A stretch of 64,000 nt of DNA, from contig MNCI01001841.1 in NCBI GenBank assembly GCA_015680685.1, positions 199,167 through 263,166 on the forward strand, in the 5' to 3' direction. The translations under genes and the position numbers were made by a program. Positions within the stretch are counted from its first letter, which is position 1. Every line of letters starts with the position of its first letter. Positions 11,009 through 24,003 of the stretch are shown piece after piece. A model generated the notes under the pieces. The model had not been told where the DNA came from and did no database searches. It saw only the letters and a list, made by a program, of their open reading frames with translations. The stretch comes from Gnetum montanum (lineage: Eukaryota; Streptophyta; Gnetopsida; Gnetales; Gnetaceae).

Positions 11009-11905
11009 TGATGAGTGGCGAGGTACTCCTACACTCAACCATACAAACACGAGCCTTCATGCACGATCTGGTTGAACTCCATGGATGAGCTAGTTGTGGT
11101 ATCTAGATCATTACACGTTGATCACAGTTCGTTGTCTTCCCACCTAGACTAGTATTTGCTTTATCACGTATGGTTTAGTCCAGAGTGAGGTATATGATGT
11201 GGGCCTAAACTAGTGCTACTCCTAGAGGCAATGGAAAATAACTTTGTCTTAGCTAAGAGGGAGTGGGAGAAGAGAATCTAAGCTAGTCTAAGTGATGATC
11301 ATCCATCCTTAATCATTTGTACACATCTTGGACTTCGTGTACTACTTCTAGGCTTACCAAACATATATTACTTGAGCACTCCTAAATACGCTATTGTGTT
11401 ACCAAGTAGTTACACTTCAATGTTCATGATTAAGTCGTACTCATTTTGCATTTAACAATATGAATAGTAAATGATGGTAAATAAATATTAACTAAGGAAA
11501 CAATAAATAACAACAACAATTAATAATAACAATTAAATAATTAAAACTAAGTGAATGCTGCAATGATGGAGTAATCTCGATCTTTATTTCCGATCATGTG
11601 CATGTCCAAGTACGTCACACTCGAATAAAGGTTCTATACAATTACAAGTATCACACTGCAGGCATGCACTTGGGAAAATAGTCTAACTCCTACAAAAACA
11701 AACTGCAAGAGCTTCACTACAACTTGAACATAAGATGCCTAAATGTGGAAAATGCATGCATATTTATAGTAGAAAATGAACTCTGTGTTGACGAAGCTAT
11801 GTCAATGCGTGGACAGATCCGTCAACGGGGTTATGTTGATGCAACTGCATTGATAGGGCTTCGTCAACATGGCCCAGTCGATGCTATCCACTAGATGCTT
11901 CTTCA
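11009..11905 (-). repeat. 3' LTR of element C
   Basis: 897 bp. On the minus strand it starts TGAAGAAGC after a polypurine tract (CATGGGGGTA, about 11,906-11,915) and ends CATCA. Minus-strand TATA box at about 11,757-11,770. The U3 words GTCAACG, CGTTGAC and TCAATGC lie at about 11,780-11,890, just upstream of the TATA box on that strand. Confidence 0.9.
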
Positions 11906-13919
11906 TACCCCCATGACTGAGTAACAACTCGTCCTCAAGTCAAAAAAAATGAAAACAAGTGCAATTAAGTACACAGTGGATAGGTATGGGATCATTGACT
12001 ACTAGGAATTTACTCATGCTACAGTGTGGAATTAAACAAAATTGAATTGGAACACAAACATAAAGTGTATAATGCAAAATTATTGGAACTCATGTGGTTC
12101 CTAGTGGTGGTGGCTCCTCCATGGGCACCTTTCCTTCATATTGTGCTCTAGGCTTCTAAGATTGATACTGTTGATGAAGTGTCTGACGTTTCTCCTTTTG
12201 TCTGAGGATCATGAGCCATCCATGCTGATGTTCCAATGTTTGATGGAGGCAGCACTTCCCATGGACATGATAGCTATGGAAATACTTGATTGGCCTTGAC
12301 ATACCATGTTGCAAATAGTCGTCATTCCTCTTCATAGGCTCTAGTCTTAACCTATCCACCTTTTTCTTGGCTAGATTGTGTAGTGATAGGAGTTTCCTGA
12401 TGGATGCTGAATGATTATGCTATCCACTCTACAGGTTCTGCATGAGGCCCCTAGCCTCTACCTCCTCCTAGATGTTCAATTGCACCTTAAGAAGGTCCTC
12501 CTTTTTTTCTTCCCATTTGTAATCATACAAATATAAATTATTGGTAAGGTTATTTAAAGAAGTTCAATTATCTCATACTTTACTCATTTCCTTTAATAAA
12601 TGTTGAATTCTTTACTTAGTGTGATTTTAGAGTTAGAAGTTTTTCAAGGAAGTTGTCCTAAAATCTTAATGTCGAACCTGATTTGTTTAGGTGACACATA
12701 AAAGGACATGTAATGGTTTTGAGGAATGTTTGATAAAATGATGACAAAACAAAGATTAGATTTGACAATGAAGTACTCAAAGGGTATAAAATGATGTGGT
12801 GGTGTGCAACAAGTACAACTTACAAAATTCATGCAAGTGGATCCTCCCCAAAGCAGGTTCCAACCTATAACATCCTTGCGTAACCACACCTTAAAATGTT
12901 CGTAGGCACTAAAAGGGTTAAATGCAATCTGCACCTGTGCAGTAAAACACACACATGTTAATACCACCATGATGAGGTATGAATTCTATGTCACACAAGA
13001 CACAAGTTATAAGTATTTAGATCATGAGATGAGATGAATCGTAGAAGGGATTGCAAAGATCAGGACATGAGGTAACTTACCCTAGGCACAATGAATCCTA
13101 AGTGTAGGGCATGATTAATGTGTTATTAGCCTATTGCTCCAAAATTAAGACCAAGTCCATTTCTCTGATCAGTGACATCGCATTGTTTCATCTTATGATG
13201 GACAACCATAAGAGCATCATGATAGCAAGGCATCCGATCACTTCGCATTTTGTTCAAGGGAGGAGTGAGTGATTTGGAATTCCTTTTGTGGCACATTTGT
13301 TTTTGTCTAGCTACTTTGGCACACTTTCTCTCTTCTTTTTTTCTCTCTTTTTGGTTTTTTTTTCTTGTGATTTGTAATCTAGAGAAGCCGCCTACCTTCA
13401 GGCATGGGTGCATTTCTTTCTAGTGGGACCCCCTAGAATAGCATCGGGTTTCTTTATTAAGTACCTTTTACTCTTACTCCCATTGTCATTAAATCTACAA
13501 GGATCTTAGTACAACCAAGCTGCATTATAGCACCTACAAATGTCACCAAAGAAAATCCATAAGTCCCCTTGATGTCACACCCTAGCCATTCCTTCTTAGT
13601 CCATCATTCTTCGCTCTAGGCATAATGAGCACAAAATTACTTTTAAGTTTTCATGATGACAAGAATATCATTGTACCCAGAGTAGAACCTCTTATTAATA
13701 GAATGGGTGGGTGGATGTTGTGGGCTCACTATCCAAATAATTAGTCACCTAAGACTTGATAGCATAGAACAACACCTCAACCAATAAGTTACATGAGTAT
13801 TTTATTTACTAATGAGATTACCCTTAAAAAGATAAAAAACATAAATTGGAAATGAAAAAACTAGAAAACAAAAAATTGTAAAATCAAAGAAAAGGAAAAT
13901 CATTTACTAATTTTGCTTG
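11906..13919 (-). other. Non-coding 3' region of element C
   Basis: No domain recognised. Short open frames (12,156-12,359; 12,644-12,970; 13,126-13,413) have no recognisable content and I do not call them genes. The part at 12,830-13,940 resembles element F at about 540-1,560, showing a family-specific non-coding tail. The sequence beside the LTR has the polypurine tract and the conserved ACTTGAGGACGAGTTG stretch on the minus strand. Confidence 0.6.
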
Positions 13920-16148
13920 TTAGAATGGAGGATATCCCCCATAACTAAACTTTTGAGCATGGATATAATTAATAAATAGAAAATGCATATCCATACATGT
14001 GGGAAATATTGGAGTATGATCATATCCAAACCACAGGGTGTCTTTTGATGTGGTGGCTAGAGTGTACCTAACTTGGGGTTCACACACTTGATTAAAGTTG
14101 GCATAGTGGAGAAAATTACAAGATGTGGTCATGTGATAAGGAGTTGACCCACTACAACACCCATGACCATAAGATGGTATGCAAGGATCGATATGTCTCC
14201 CCACATGGCTATATTCATTAGGCTGTATGGTTGTTGGAGTGTTGATTAGTGGCCTAGATAGAGTAACAAGAGGCATTGAGTTCAAGGAGGTAGATGCATC
14301 ACAGCGTTGAACTTTTGCTGAGTTGGAGGATGTAGTGGCTTCAGAATCGTGATGTCTCTTTCTATGATCCTGCCTAAAGAAAATATGCTTTCAATGTTGT
14401 GTAGGGTTCCCACTGCTATTGACAATAGTAGCACAAGTAATGTTCATGGGTTGATGTTGTGGTGCAAAACCTTCTAGCACAACTTGTGGCGATGTAGAAG
14501 GAGGTGAATGATGAGAATATTGAGGGCGAAGAGAAGTGTAAGAAACATGAGGTGGTGATCCTATTGGAGAGGTCATGGCTTGATAGTACTCAAGAGAATG
14601 ATAACGATGTGGTGAAATAGATGGCGTTGACCTAGTCAGGGAAACAGGATGCTGAACATAATAAACGCTTGGGTTTGGATGGTAGGAAGGGTGTGACTAG
14701 TCTGATGGTGGCCTCCCCCACAACTAGGGTTTTTGCCACTGCGGTTGAACCCAGTATTTCTATATGAAATCACGATGTAACATTCCTTCCCAATGCTCTT
14801 GCAAATGTGAAGAGATTGGACATTGACCTTTGCGATGATTGTATAGGCAAATGATACATTGATACATATGATTGGCAGTTGAGTTCTTATCCTTATTGTC
14901 TTCAACCCTTCTTTTCGATTGTCTAGTGGTGTTCTGTCCTATTTCTTGGTTCATCATGGTTCTTCCTCTAATAATGTTAGCATATTCTACACATCTTTCA
15001 TGTGCCTAGTCCATCATCTTATTGATCTTTGTCTCAATTTCATCTAGTGATTGTAGGATTGGCAAAGATGATTTCACCTCCTTGAAGTGAGTTGATTTCT
15101 CCTCTTCATGATCATGGACCCTTGCTAAGTTGAGGTTTTGATCCTATTGAGAACTTTCAACATTCTTTGCTATCCATTGGATAAGCTCTTGGAGTTGGTG
15201 GTTCCGTAGCTCATATAGTTGACCTAGGACATACATCCTATGGTCTCCCTTGTTTCATTACGAAGCCCATCCATGATGTGGTGTATTAGCCTTTCCTCGG
15301 AGAATCCATGGCCAGGGTAGTTGTTTAACAATGAATAGTATCTTTCTAAGGCCATGTCCANCAGTTGTTTAACAATGAATAGTATCTTTCTAAGGCCATG
15401 TCCAAGGGTTCATGCTACCCTTGTTTCCATTCTTGGATTTGTCTCCTCAAGGCTGACACTCTTGCATAGGTTTGATATCTTTCATTGAAGAGTTCTACCA
15501 TTGTCGGCCAACATCGAATTGATTGTAGTCTTAAGGACCTATACCATACTTTTGCTTGGCCAATGAGTTTCATAGGAAAGAGCTTAAGTTTTTTCCACCC
15601 ATTATCAATATTGTTCCATACACAAGTATTGTAGAAGGCTTGTAAATGATGTTGCAGATCTAAATCATAGCCTCATGAAAACTTGGGAAAGTTATTTAAA
15701 TCAAGCCTGGGTAGATGGCTTTTCTTGCGATGCCTGCAGGATATTCGAATAACCTCTTGTATATGCATTAGGCTCTTAGTGGCCAGTAGGGGTTCATCAT
15801 CACTAGGTAGGTTATGAATTTGCGAGTTGGGACAATGTTTTCTTCGTTCATGTTGGCATTTTTCACTTTGCTTGTGAGTTCGATTTTAATTTCTACATCG
15901 ACCCCTTGAAAGACAGTCATTCGTGTCATGACATGACATTCAAGGGACAAAGAAAGAGAAAGAACTGAAATACTCATCATGACTTTGGTAAGTCTCCCAA
16001 TCATCCCTGGATAGATTCTTGTTAACTACTAAGAAGGTCCTAGGCCTTACAAGCCCCCTCGTTCTATGGGATGTCCCATCCTTACTAGAGGTGCTAGAGT
16101 TGGATGACAAGAGGCCATGAGTACTATCAGGGTGCTCATGATCATTGG
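13920..16148 (-). pseudogene. Gag of element C, 3' portion
   Basis: Continuation of the gag begun at 45,561 (see 45,439-45,561). Reading minus from 16,148: NDHEHPDSTHGLLSSNS, then a capsid-like region (about 15,240-15,700), a zinc-knuckle-like CIICLYNHRKGQCP at about 14,805-14,845, and a Pro/Ser/His-rich tail ending at 13,920. Several stops and one assembly join (N at 15,361) interrupt it. The family match is element F gag. Removing B and one TSD copy restores the frame at the break, which proves the nesting. Confidence 0.75.
15319..15404. other. Single-N assembly join with duplicated 42-bp contig ends
   Basis: N at 15,361 with identical 42-bp flanks at 15,319-15,360 and 15,363-15,404 and one extra C after the N, exactly as at 1,661-1,746. 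The gag frame of element C is artificially disturbed here. Confidence 0.85.
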
Positions 16149-18026
16149 TGAAACACCCTAAATTTTCAAGGCATTCTTGCTTCACCAAGTCTTTGCAATT
16201 TAGGCAGCCTCATGTCACTTCGGCAAGAAATGGATGCTCTGAGTTTAGGCTATCCAGCTTGGCAAGTTTTCTAGCTGGGTATTTCATCCAGCTGACAGCC
16301 TACTCAAAAATGATGCAGAGAGTTGTTGATGGTGCTCAACATGCATGAAACAATTTGGCAAGTTTTCTAGCCAAGGAGTTTGCTACGGTACGCTACGCTA
16401 TGTAGCATAGCAAGATTTTGGAGACAACTGTTCAGGTAATCAACTATAAATTATTACAAGACAAGGTGCTACGCTATGCTACCCTACACAAGGTAGCATA
16501 ACATAGCAAGAGCAAGACAGGAAGGCTTAGCTTACACAATGATTTCAATTTCACTCAGTTAGTGCCTTTGGCCTTCGAAACCAATTGCTTCGCTCAGCTC
16601 CAAGTCCTTCAACAATGGCTCCTTCCACCAGAAAGTAGCAAATTCAATGAAAAGTAGGCCATGTTGGCTACTATACTACATAGCGTAGCACAGCGTAGCA
16701 ACTCTGTGAGAGTGACAAAAGGCATCTTAGAGTGCAGGATTAGCAAGTTCGTAAGTTTCGTGTTGCAAAGAGCAAAGGTTGTAGATTGTCAGCATTTTTG
16801 CGATAAAGGCCATCTGCTACGCTATGCTATGCTATGTAGCGAGCACGGTGTAGCAAATATGAAAAATTAGTCAGATCACTTCAAAGGCTTCCAACACATG
16901 CAACAGTCCCCAACGAAAGTTTCTGCCTCAAACTGGTGGCTATGCTTCCTACGGTGCATAGCATAGCACAACATAGTAAGATGCTATGCTATGCCAACAT
17001 GTTACACTCTAAAGCATAGCATGGCATAGCAAGTTGCTACGCTACGCCGACATGCTACGCTCCAAAGCGTAGCACATCGTAGTAAGCAGCTACGCTACAT
17101 CGATGCATCTCCTTGCATAGCAAGCTGCTACACTATGCCACATGCTAAGCTACAAAGCATAACACAACATAGCAGGCAACTACGCTACATCAATGCACTT
17201 CACCTGTTTCTATCGTTGGCACACATCTCCAAGTTTTGACAATGTAATTACGGCATGGTAGGCTCATCAATTAGCCCTACATGTCCATGTAGCATAGACA
17301 CGTCAACATGGGCCCAAGACACATGGCGTCCAAACCGCATCTTTCGCATGCTCTTGGCCCTATAAATACCCTGATGAGTAACACTCAAAGGGTTCGTTGG
17401 TGGATTGGTTGGCTAGCAAGAAAAAATTTGATTAGCAAGTTGACAAGTTGGCAAGTTAGCACTTTCGCAAGCTAAAAAACTAGCAATCTTGAGCATTGAA
17501 AACATTTTGTTTGGCATTGTAAATAGTTAGCACCCCCATTTGGCATTATTTTTTTCTCTTTCCCACTATCTTTGTAGCATTTTGCATTGTTAACTCCCGA
17601 GTCCACATTCAAGCACACAGCTATCTTACTTTGAATGTCTTGGTTACTTTTGGGATCTCTGTGCTTCCCAACATCGCGCAACTAATTATATCCACCTTGA
17701 AAAATTGAATTCATAATCTTGAAGTAGTGCATTTTCCTAACTGCATTTTACTTTACTTTCCTGCTTATCATCACATTTTACATTGTTTTCCGTCCCTTTG
17801 CGTTTAAAGATCATTTTTATTTTATGCTGTAAATCTTGTTTCCAAATCATAAACTTGCAAAAGGTTATAGTAACACTGACTAAGTCCCTATCTGATCAAC
17901 CAAACCATTCAAGGTGCCTCATTTTTGTTTCTATCCAGCACAGCCCTTGTGCGGATCTGGGGTTAAGACTGTCACAATCGACGACCTCTCAATGTTTTCT
18001 AGCCGTCGACATTTTTGGTCACTACT
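16149..18026 (+). repeat. 5' LTR of element B
   Basis: About 1.88 kb, starting TGAAACACCCTAAATTTTC. TATA box CCCTATAAATACC at about 17,360. U3 from 16,380 to 17,200 is filled with the words GCTACGCTA / TAGCGTAGC and CpG-decayed forms (GCTATGCTA, TAGCATAGC). The end is set by comparison with the 3' copy at 43,620-45,438. Confidence 0.9.
16380..17200. repeat. GCTACGCTA/TAGCGTAGC word array in B LTR U3
   Basis: At least eight clusters of the 9-mer GCTACGCTA and its reverse complement, often facing each other so that they could pair, with C/T and G/A variants at the CpG. The same array is in the 3' LTR (about 43,850-44,610). The word also appears inside element B at 34,629-34,682, 36,728-36,842 and about 37,567. 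Confidence 0.85.
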
Positions 18027-18031
18027 ATTTT

Positions 18032-18048
18032 CCAGTGCTAGAAGGAGG
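18032..18048 (+). promoter_or_regulatory. Putative primer binding site of element B
   Basis: CCAGTGCTAGAAGGAGG lies 5-6 bp after the LTR end. Element A has the better kept TGGTGCTAGAAGGAGGG at 23,754 and TGGCGCTAAAATGAGGG at 32,354 in the same place. Primer tRNA not identified. Confidence 0.55.
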
Positions 18049-18084
18049 ACATTTTGGTTCCCTTTCCGTGTTTTACGGTAGTCT

Positions 18085-18418
18085 TGTATGCGTTCTGTAC
18101 CTCGGCACACACTAGTGTAAGCTTGACACCCTTTACGGTTGTTTACGTGTCATGCGGTACAAATTGGTCACTTTGACAATTTCTTGGGGACCCTGCAAGA
18201 CACAAAGCCTCCGAACGCCAACTGTTCTCCTTGTTTTTGCCATAGTCCTGCTTGCTTTTTATACCCCAATATGCGCTAGCGTAAACGTTACACCCTTTTG
18301 GGGTTGTTTACATACCGTGTGGTGCATATCGGTCGCTTCGACGGTTCTTCTGGAACCTTGTAGAACATAAAGCCTTAGATCGCTATTAGATCCCCTAGTT
18401 TTTTCCTTATTTACAACA
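18085..18418 (+). repeat. 165-bp tandem duplication in the element B leader
   Basis: Two diverged copies with a period of 165 bp (GGTTGTTTAC at 18,137 and 18,302; CACAAAGCCT-like ends at about 18,210 and 18,376). Element A's leader has one copy of the unit (about 23,850-23,930). It lies between the PBS and the gag ATG at 18,419-18,421. Confidence 0.75.
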
Positions 18419-21320
18419 ATGACTTCTTCAGCTACCATTGTTGCTACCTCTAACCTCGAGGTTCCCTTCATGGTTCAAGGCATTACAAGTGCCGAACAAC
18501 CACTCAGCCCAAGGCTGGGGCCGCGTCGATCCCTCAAGATCCAAAGTTAGGAACCTGAAGGTTTGGCCCAATAACACGAGAGATACAACTTCCTCTACGC
18601 TAAGGTGCAGGCAAGCCTACCCTTAGATATGCAAGAACTCGAAGAGAAACGTAGCTTCGAGTTCATCTACTGCAATGGAAAGGAGTTTGTTCCCACCCTG
18701 GGTGCTTCCATCCCATTAACACAAACAAACCAATGGCTCCTATATCAACTGATCCATGTCCTTAGGCCTAGGGAGCCACAAGACACAGTGTCATGGGTAG
18801 GATGGATAGGAGGAGCTGGATTCTCAATCTGACGATGGGGGTCAAGCCAACCCTGCCACCGTCCCTCCTACCTAGTCTTTTTGGACTAAACTGTTGTCAA
18901 TTTCCGCTCCATTCAAAGTCACGACCATTGCATTGTAGCCCACAATTCCACTTGTCATGGGTAGCCGTATCATGCCCTTGGCGTATCAACACGCCCACAT
19001 CCCTATCTTAGCCCCAATCACTACTGCTCCAGTAGTCGTTTATCAATCCCTTTTCTCTTCACAGCACACGCCAACCACAGCTACCCTACCTTAGATTCAC
19101 ACTGTACCTATCTCCCAGTCCTGTGCAACTTCTGCCTCTATCCTAGCATTTACACCTATTCCATCGCTAGCGGTGAGCCCTGGATTGTCCACATGGTGGA
19201 CCCCATTTACTTCTCCTCTTGTTATGCTACCATCGAAGATGTCTCACCACGTTCCCCACCAAATTTACCAAACCCTACAGATAGTACAACCTAGCGCAGG
19301 AATATGGTTTGTTCCACCTCACACACAAGTCGGCCATTCCATGGTGCAACCTACAGTTGTTGCTCCAACAACATCACCTGTCAAGTGGTGGATAGCACAA
19401 GCAGCACCGTTCACAGGGGCCACCCCAACGGTACCATAAATGGGTCACGTTACTGCCCCTGCCACTCCACAGATGGGAGCTGCCTCAATAGTTCCCCAAC
19501 CATCTACATCATCACTGGGTCTGGATCAAGCATTCCAACTTATTCAAACCCTTACTAAGAAAATAAAATGCCTCAAGGCTATTGGGTCTGACACGATACA
19601 AGTTATGGACTTTTAACAGGACGACCCCATCAGCCCTGCAATCCCTACACTAATGCTACCTCCAAGGATGTCCCTTCCCCACTTCACAAAATACAACGAG
19701 GAGGGGAATGCCAATGCACATCTTGTTACATTCAAGTATGAGTCCCTACTGCTGCAACAATGGCTGCACACGATCATCCGTGATTTTGCCATGTCTCTGA
19801 CCGGGAGGGCCCTAGACTAGTACCGTGCCCTGCCACGCTCCTCCATATCAACCCTAAAGGAGCTTCTAACCCAGTTTGTAACGTGCTTCAAATATAACTT
19901 GAAGCCAGAAATCATGCTAGATCAGTTGATGAGTGTGAAGCAAGATCCTCTAGAACCGGTCCAGAAGTTTATCCAACGTTGCAGTGCAAGCCTTAATGAA
20001 ATCCATGAGCCCATCGTGGAGGCCCACTTGTTGACCGTCTTTAACGGTGCAATAAATGATTTCATCAAGTCTAAGCTATACTACCTTGCTCCTCGCACTC
20101 TTAGTTAGGCCTTTGCTCAAACTAATAGCATCTAGGATGTGGCTGAGATGAGCAAAGACCCAGCCTATGTTACTTACAAGAACACCTTCACGAAGAAGGA
20201 CAAGGGTAAGGCTATGACAGCCACAGTGGCCGCTATGGCGAACAAGGCCAAACCTAAACCTAATAACAATGGTAACAAGAACAACAAAAAATCGGCCGCA
20301 CCGGTAGCTAACCCCATGCCCAAGTAGGGTGACACGCTGCAACATTCCACACCTGCACCCAAGACATCTGTGCCACCAAAACTGAACTTTGAGCATAAAG
20401 ATCGCTCAAAGAATACCCTGCTACTTGTCAAGCCTTCAGATCTTCTGAAGCAGCTACTAGCAATAGGGTACATCCAACACAAATAGATGTCAGAAGAGGG
20501 AGTTAGGAAACATCAGCGCTACTACGAGCTCCTTAGGAATCCCTCTTTGGCCTTGCCCAATGAACCCCCAGTTCCCAAGGGTTTTAGGTTGGATCAATTT
20601 TGTGACAACCACCAAAAGTGTGGTCACAATACAAATTACTCTCTAGCATTGAAGGATGACATCCAAAGGATGATTGATCAAGGAAAGCTAGTGTTAGACG
20701 AAAGTAACCCAGTACATCCTGAGAATCAACCTCTGCATGTCTACACTGACCCCCTCAATGCCAACAAAACCGATTATGTCATCAACACCATCAACATTAA
20801 CAATAACCCCAGACTACCCCAATAGCCTTTTATGGTCTATGTGCCTCAACGTAGCACACCAGCACCACTAGCGGCTGATCAAAGCCCATAGTAACCATTT
20901 TTCCTAAGCGCCCCTCCCTGAGCATCTACCCCCACAGCACCTGTTAGCAAAACCACACCACCTCACCCGCTAACACCACTAGCTCTATTTTTCATCAAGG
21001 GGCCGACTCCTTCAATAGCTCCCATCCCACGTAAGACAGCTGCACAGGCTTCTCGTCCTAAAAAATGAGAAGTGTGTTTCATAGGCGAGATGTCAAGTGG
21101 AAGTATTGCCCTAGGTATTCCCAAGGATACATCTTCAACCCCTATGTCTGCACCTTGTTCACCAAAGAGGAATGTTGGTACGACCACACAGTTTGTGCGA
21201 CCCCACAAAAAAGGGTCTGAACCCAGATCCGAAACTACCCCTCCTCAGGAAATCCATCTTCTGGGATGAATAGAAGAGGAGAAGGGCAGTAAATAGGGGG
21301 GTCACCAGGACCTCTTGGAT
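18419..21320 (+). pseudogene. Tat-type gag of element B
   Basis: Starts MTSSATIVATSNLEVPF at 18,419. An N-terminal domain with FEFIYCNGKEFVP (about 18,655-18,700) is followed by a Pro/Thr-rich linker. The capsid (retrotrans_gag) is at about 19,620-20,110: FTKYNEEGNANAHLVTF, RALD-YRALPRSSIS, FIQRCSASLNEI, DFIKSKLYYLAP. A basic Lys/Asn-rich stretch follows, then the knuckle FCDNHQKCGHNTNYSLALK at about 20,600-20,655, whose last Cys is Ser. Multiple stops, for example TAG 19,818-19,820 where element A has TGG. Homologous throughout to gag of element A. Inactive. Confidence 0.85.
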
Positions 21321-21364
21321 GCTCTCACCTAGGTCAAGCAAGCTCTAAAATAAAAAACACTACA

Positions 21365-22170
21365 TTGAGCTTGTATGACTTAATTATGATGTCTACCCCG
21401 CATCATGAGGCTTTGATTCGCATGTTCACAACGATTCCGGTCGATGAGGACATGCCGGCAAAAGAGGAAGTGATCCACTCGGTCGTGCTTCCCTCTACGC
21501 CTATAGAGCCAAAGTCGTCCCAACTGACTTTCTGTGAAGACTCCATTAGAGAAGACCCTGAAAGGGGTTAGGTGACTATAGCATCCCTATTCATCATAAT
21601 TTGGGTCGACCAACATAGGATCTGAAGGGTACACATAGATGATGGGGCTGCCACAAATGTCATCCCCTTCCCTATTGTACACAAGCTAGGCTTGGTCAAC
21701 CAGATCAAGCCCACAAAGACATCATGCCTAAAGTCATTTAATGGGGCACGGGTCATGGTGAAAGGCATGGTCCATATCGACTTCGTAGTAGGGGACCAGT
21801 TCCCCATGAACACAACGTTCATTATGGTCAAAGAGATGCCCAGGTTTAACCTGATCTTGGGGAGGTCATGATTAGCGCAGATTAGGGCTGTCTCCTCACC
21901 CATACACCAGGACATCCATCTACCCTATGCAAGCAGAGAGGTGGTAATCCATGGAGACAATGTGCTACACAAGCTATTAATAACGTAGACATGGAACAGG
22001 GCTTAGAGGTCATAACCTCTTAGAATGAACCGCCTATCACTGCACGCACTAACCATCTAGTAGAAGAATTAACTCAGCAAGCCAGTTTCCAAAATGAAAA
22101 TGCATGGGCTAAGTTGCCCTTCCAAGTAGGGGACAATGATGTAGAAGAAGGCCTTGGCAAAACACCTTGA
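21365..22170 (+). pseudogene. Aspartic protease of element B
   Basis: Begins MSLYDLIMMSTPHHEALIRMF (as in A at 26,926). It then gives a retropepsin core: RVHIDDGAATNVIPFPIVHKL with DDGA at the catalytic site (about 21,630-21,690), KGMVHIDFVVGDQFP, and FNLILGRS before a TGA/TAG-type break. C-terminal linker to about 22,170. Element A inserted 124 bp beyond. Frame breaks make it non-functional. Confidence 0.8.
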
Positions 22171-22293
22171 CCTTATGTCTCGCTCAACCCATGATGGGTC
22201 AAGAAGCAGCTACGCATAACGTAGTAGCCCCACTGCTTCCTACCTAGTTGTCATCCTTTGTACATTTACCACCTTTTTATTTTTGCATCCATC
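22171..22293 (+). other. Start of the PR-RT spacer of element B, left of element A
   Basis: Short non-coding stretch after protease with one GCTACGC/GTAGTAGCC word (about 22,205-22,230). Its continuation is at 32,505. No gene seen. Confidence 0.6.
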
Positions 22294-23747
22294 TGAAACA
22301 CCATAAAAATTTTCAGGCCTCGATGGTTTGGCAAAATCTAGTAATTCAAGCAAGGAGTCGCGATGCTGCGCAGCATAGTACAAATAAATTTCAGAAGACA
22401 GAATAAAATGATGGGTGCACGACGGCAAGCCTTCAACTTTGCAAGTTTTCTATGTTTCAAAAATCTTAACTTTTAACATACTACGCTGCATTACACAACA
22501 TAGCATAATGTCGCGTTATGCAGCGTAATGTCAAAGACAGTCCACCGCAACATCAAAGATGGAAAACATTCAAGACTTTGATGACCCAGCAAAAATCTCA
22601 ACATTTAGGCAATGATCTACAGCATGCTATGCATTTCAGCAGGTTCTCTTTCTTGCTTAAGGGACCTATTACGCTGCGTTACACAGTGTGATGTAACAAA
22701 CCCTGGAAGGATTGATTAGAAACAGAGGAAACGTAGCGACAACACTTCCATTTTTCGCAAGTTCGCTATTTTACGCTGAATCACGCTATGAGGCGTAATT
22801 TAGCATGGTGTAGCGTAATACAAACAAAGACAAAAGTAGTATAACACGAGCATCAGCAGTTCATATGTCACAATACACTCTCTAGCGTATCACAGCGTAA
22901 TCAAAGAACAGCCTATCGCCAAAGCCCAAACAAGAGTGGTTTACGATGCGCTATGCAATATGGCGTCGTAAGCTTCAACAACAAACACATCAGGTCAACG
23001 GCATTGTACAGGTTCAGGACATGCATCATCTAAATCACTTTTTTCTCCTAACCCTAATCTTATAAATACTCCAGTCGACAAAGATCAAAGGGTTGGTAAA
23101 CATTTCTCCTAAGATTAACAGATTTTCTCTGTGGGTGATTTTTTGGCAATGTTTGGAAACTTATAGCAAGGATTGATAAGAGAGCAAAGAGGATCAGTAA
23201 TAGCAAGAGTATCGAAGACAATTGGCAAGAACCTTTCATTAGAATTAGCTGTTTGATGGACATTCTACTTCGGGACCAACCTCCTTGTACCCAGATCCGC
23301 CAGAACAAGGTAGATCGACCTTTGCTTGCTTCATCTTTGAATAGCCTTCTTGTTGTTGGCATGTACTTCACTTAAATTGAAGTCCACTTGTAATCATTGT
23401 ATCTAATATATTTGGTTCGTGAGTTGAATCCCAGATCTAGGGATTGCTTGCCTTCTAAATCTGATCTCTTGTCCCCTATTTACACAAATCTCGCAAATTG
23501 CTTTAAATCGATTACATCATTTTCAATTATCTTCGAAATTAAAAATATTATATCTTCTCATAAAGAACCATCATTTTGTCATCCAAATATTACTGATCAA
23601 GTAAGTTCGTGTCTAATCCACAAGACCGTTCAAGGCACCTCGGATTCGTTTTTTCTCCAGCACGGTCCTCACATGGATCCAGGGTTAGAACTGTGTACGC
23701 AGACTTTCGTTCGGTATTTCCAACGACCGATGTTTTCCATCATTATA
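22294..23747 (+). repeat. 5' LTR of element A
   Basis: 1,454 bp starting TGAAACACCATAAAAATTT. TATA box CTTATAAATACTCC at about 23,059. U3 at about 22,360-22,965 holds words of the type TTACGCTGCGTTAC, AGCGTAAT and GATGCTGCGCAGCAT. The right end (ATTATA here, GTTACA in the 3' copy) is placed just before the PBS. Confidence 0.85.
22360..22965. repeat. TTACGCTGCG word array in A LTR U3
   Basis: Six clusters of TTACGCTGCG / CGCAGCGTAA-like words, for example GATGCTGCGCAGCAT (22,360-22,376) and the cluster at 22,475-22,530. They are separated by unique sequence and lie upstream of the TATA box. The matching array is in the 3' LTR. It is distinct from the B word but placed identically. Confidence 0.8.
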
Positions 23748-23753
23748 GTTTTC

Positions 23754-23770
23754 TGGTGCTAGAAGGAGGG
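23754..23770 (+). promoter_or_regulatory. Putative primer binding site of element A
   Basis: TGGTGCTAGAAGGAGGG, 6 bp after the LTR end. The copy right of the 3' LTR reads TGGCGCTAAAATGAGGG (32,354-32,370), and element B has a relative at 18,032. The primer tRNA was not identified by eye. Confidence 0.6.
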
Positions 23771-24003
23771 CCTTCATATCTCATACGCATTTTACGGGTA
23801 GTCTTGTAAGCTATCTATACCCATTGTCAATCGATGAAAACGTAGTACCTCCAAGGTTGTTTACGGGATTGTGTGGTGCAGATCGGTCGCTTCGACGATT
23901 TCTTTGGAATCCTACAAGATAGAAAGCCCTGATTATTATCTTAGTTTGCCTTTGCCATTTTGATCTTTACCCTTATCATCATTATTTCTGAACTGCATTG
24001 AAA

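Noticed and set aside
16380-17200. GCTACGCTA clusters as a CRISPR-like or satellite array
   Set aside because: Spacing is irregular, both orientations are mixed, and the whole array is duplicated in the other LTR of the same element. It is part of U3.
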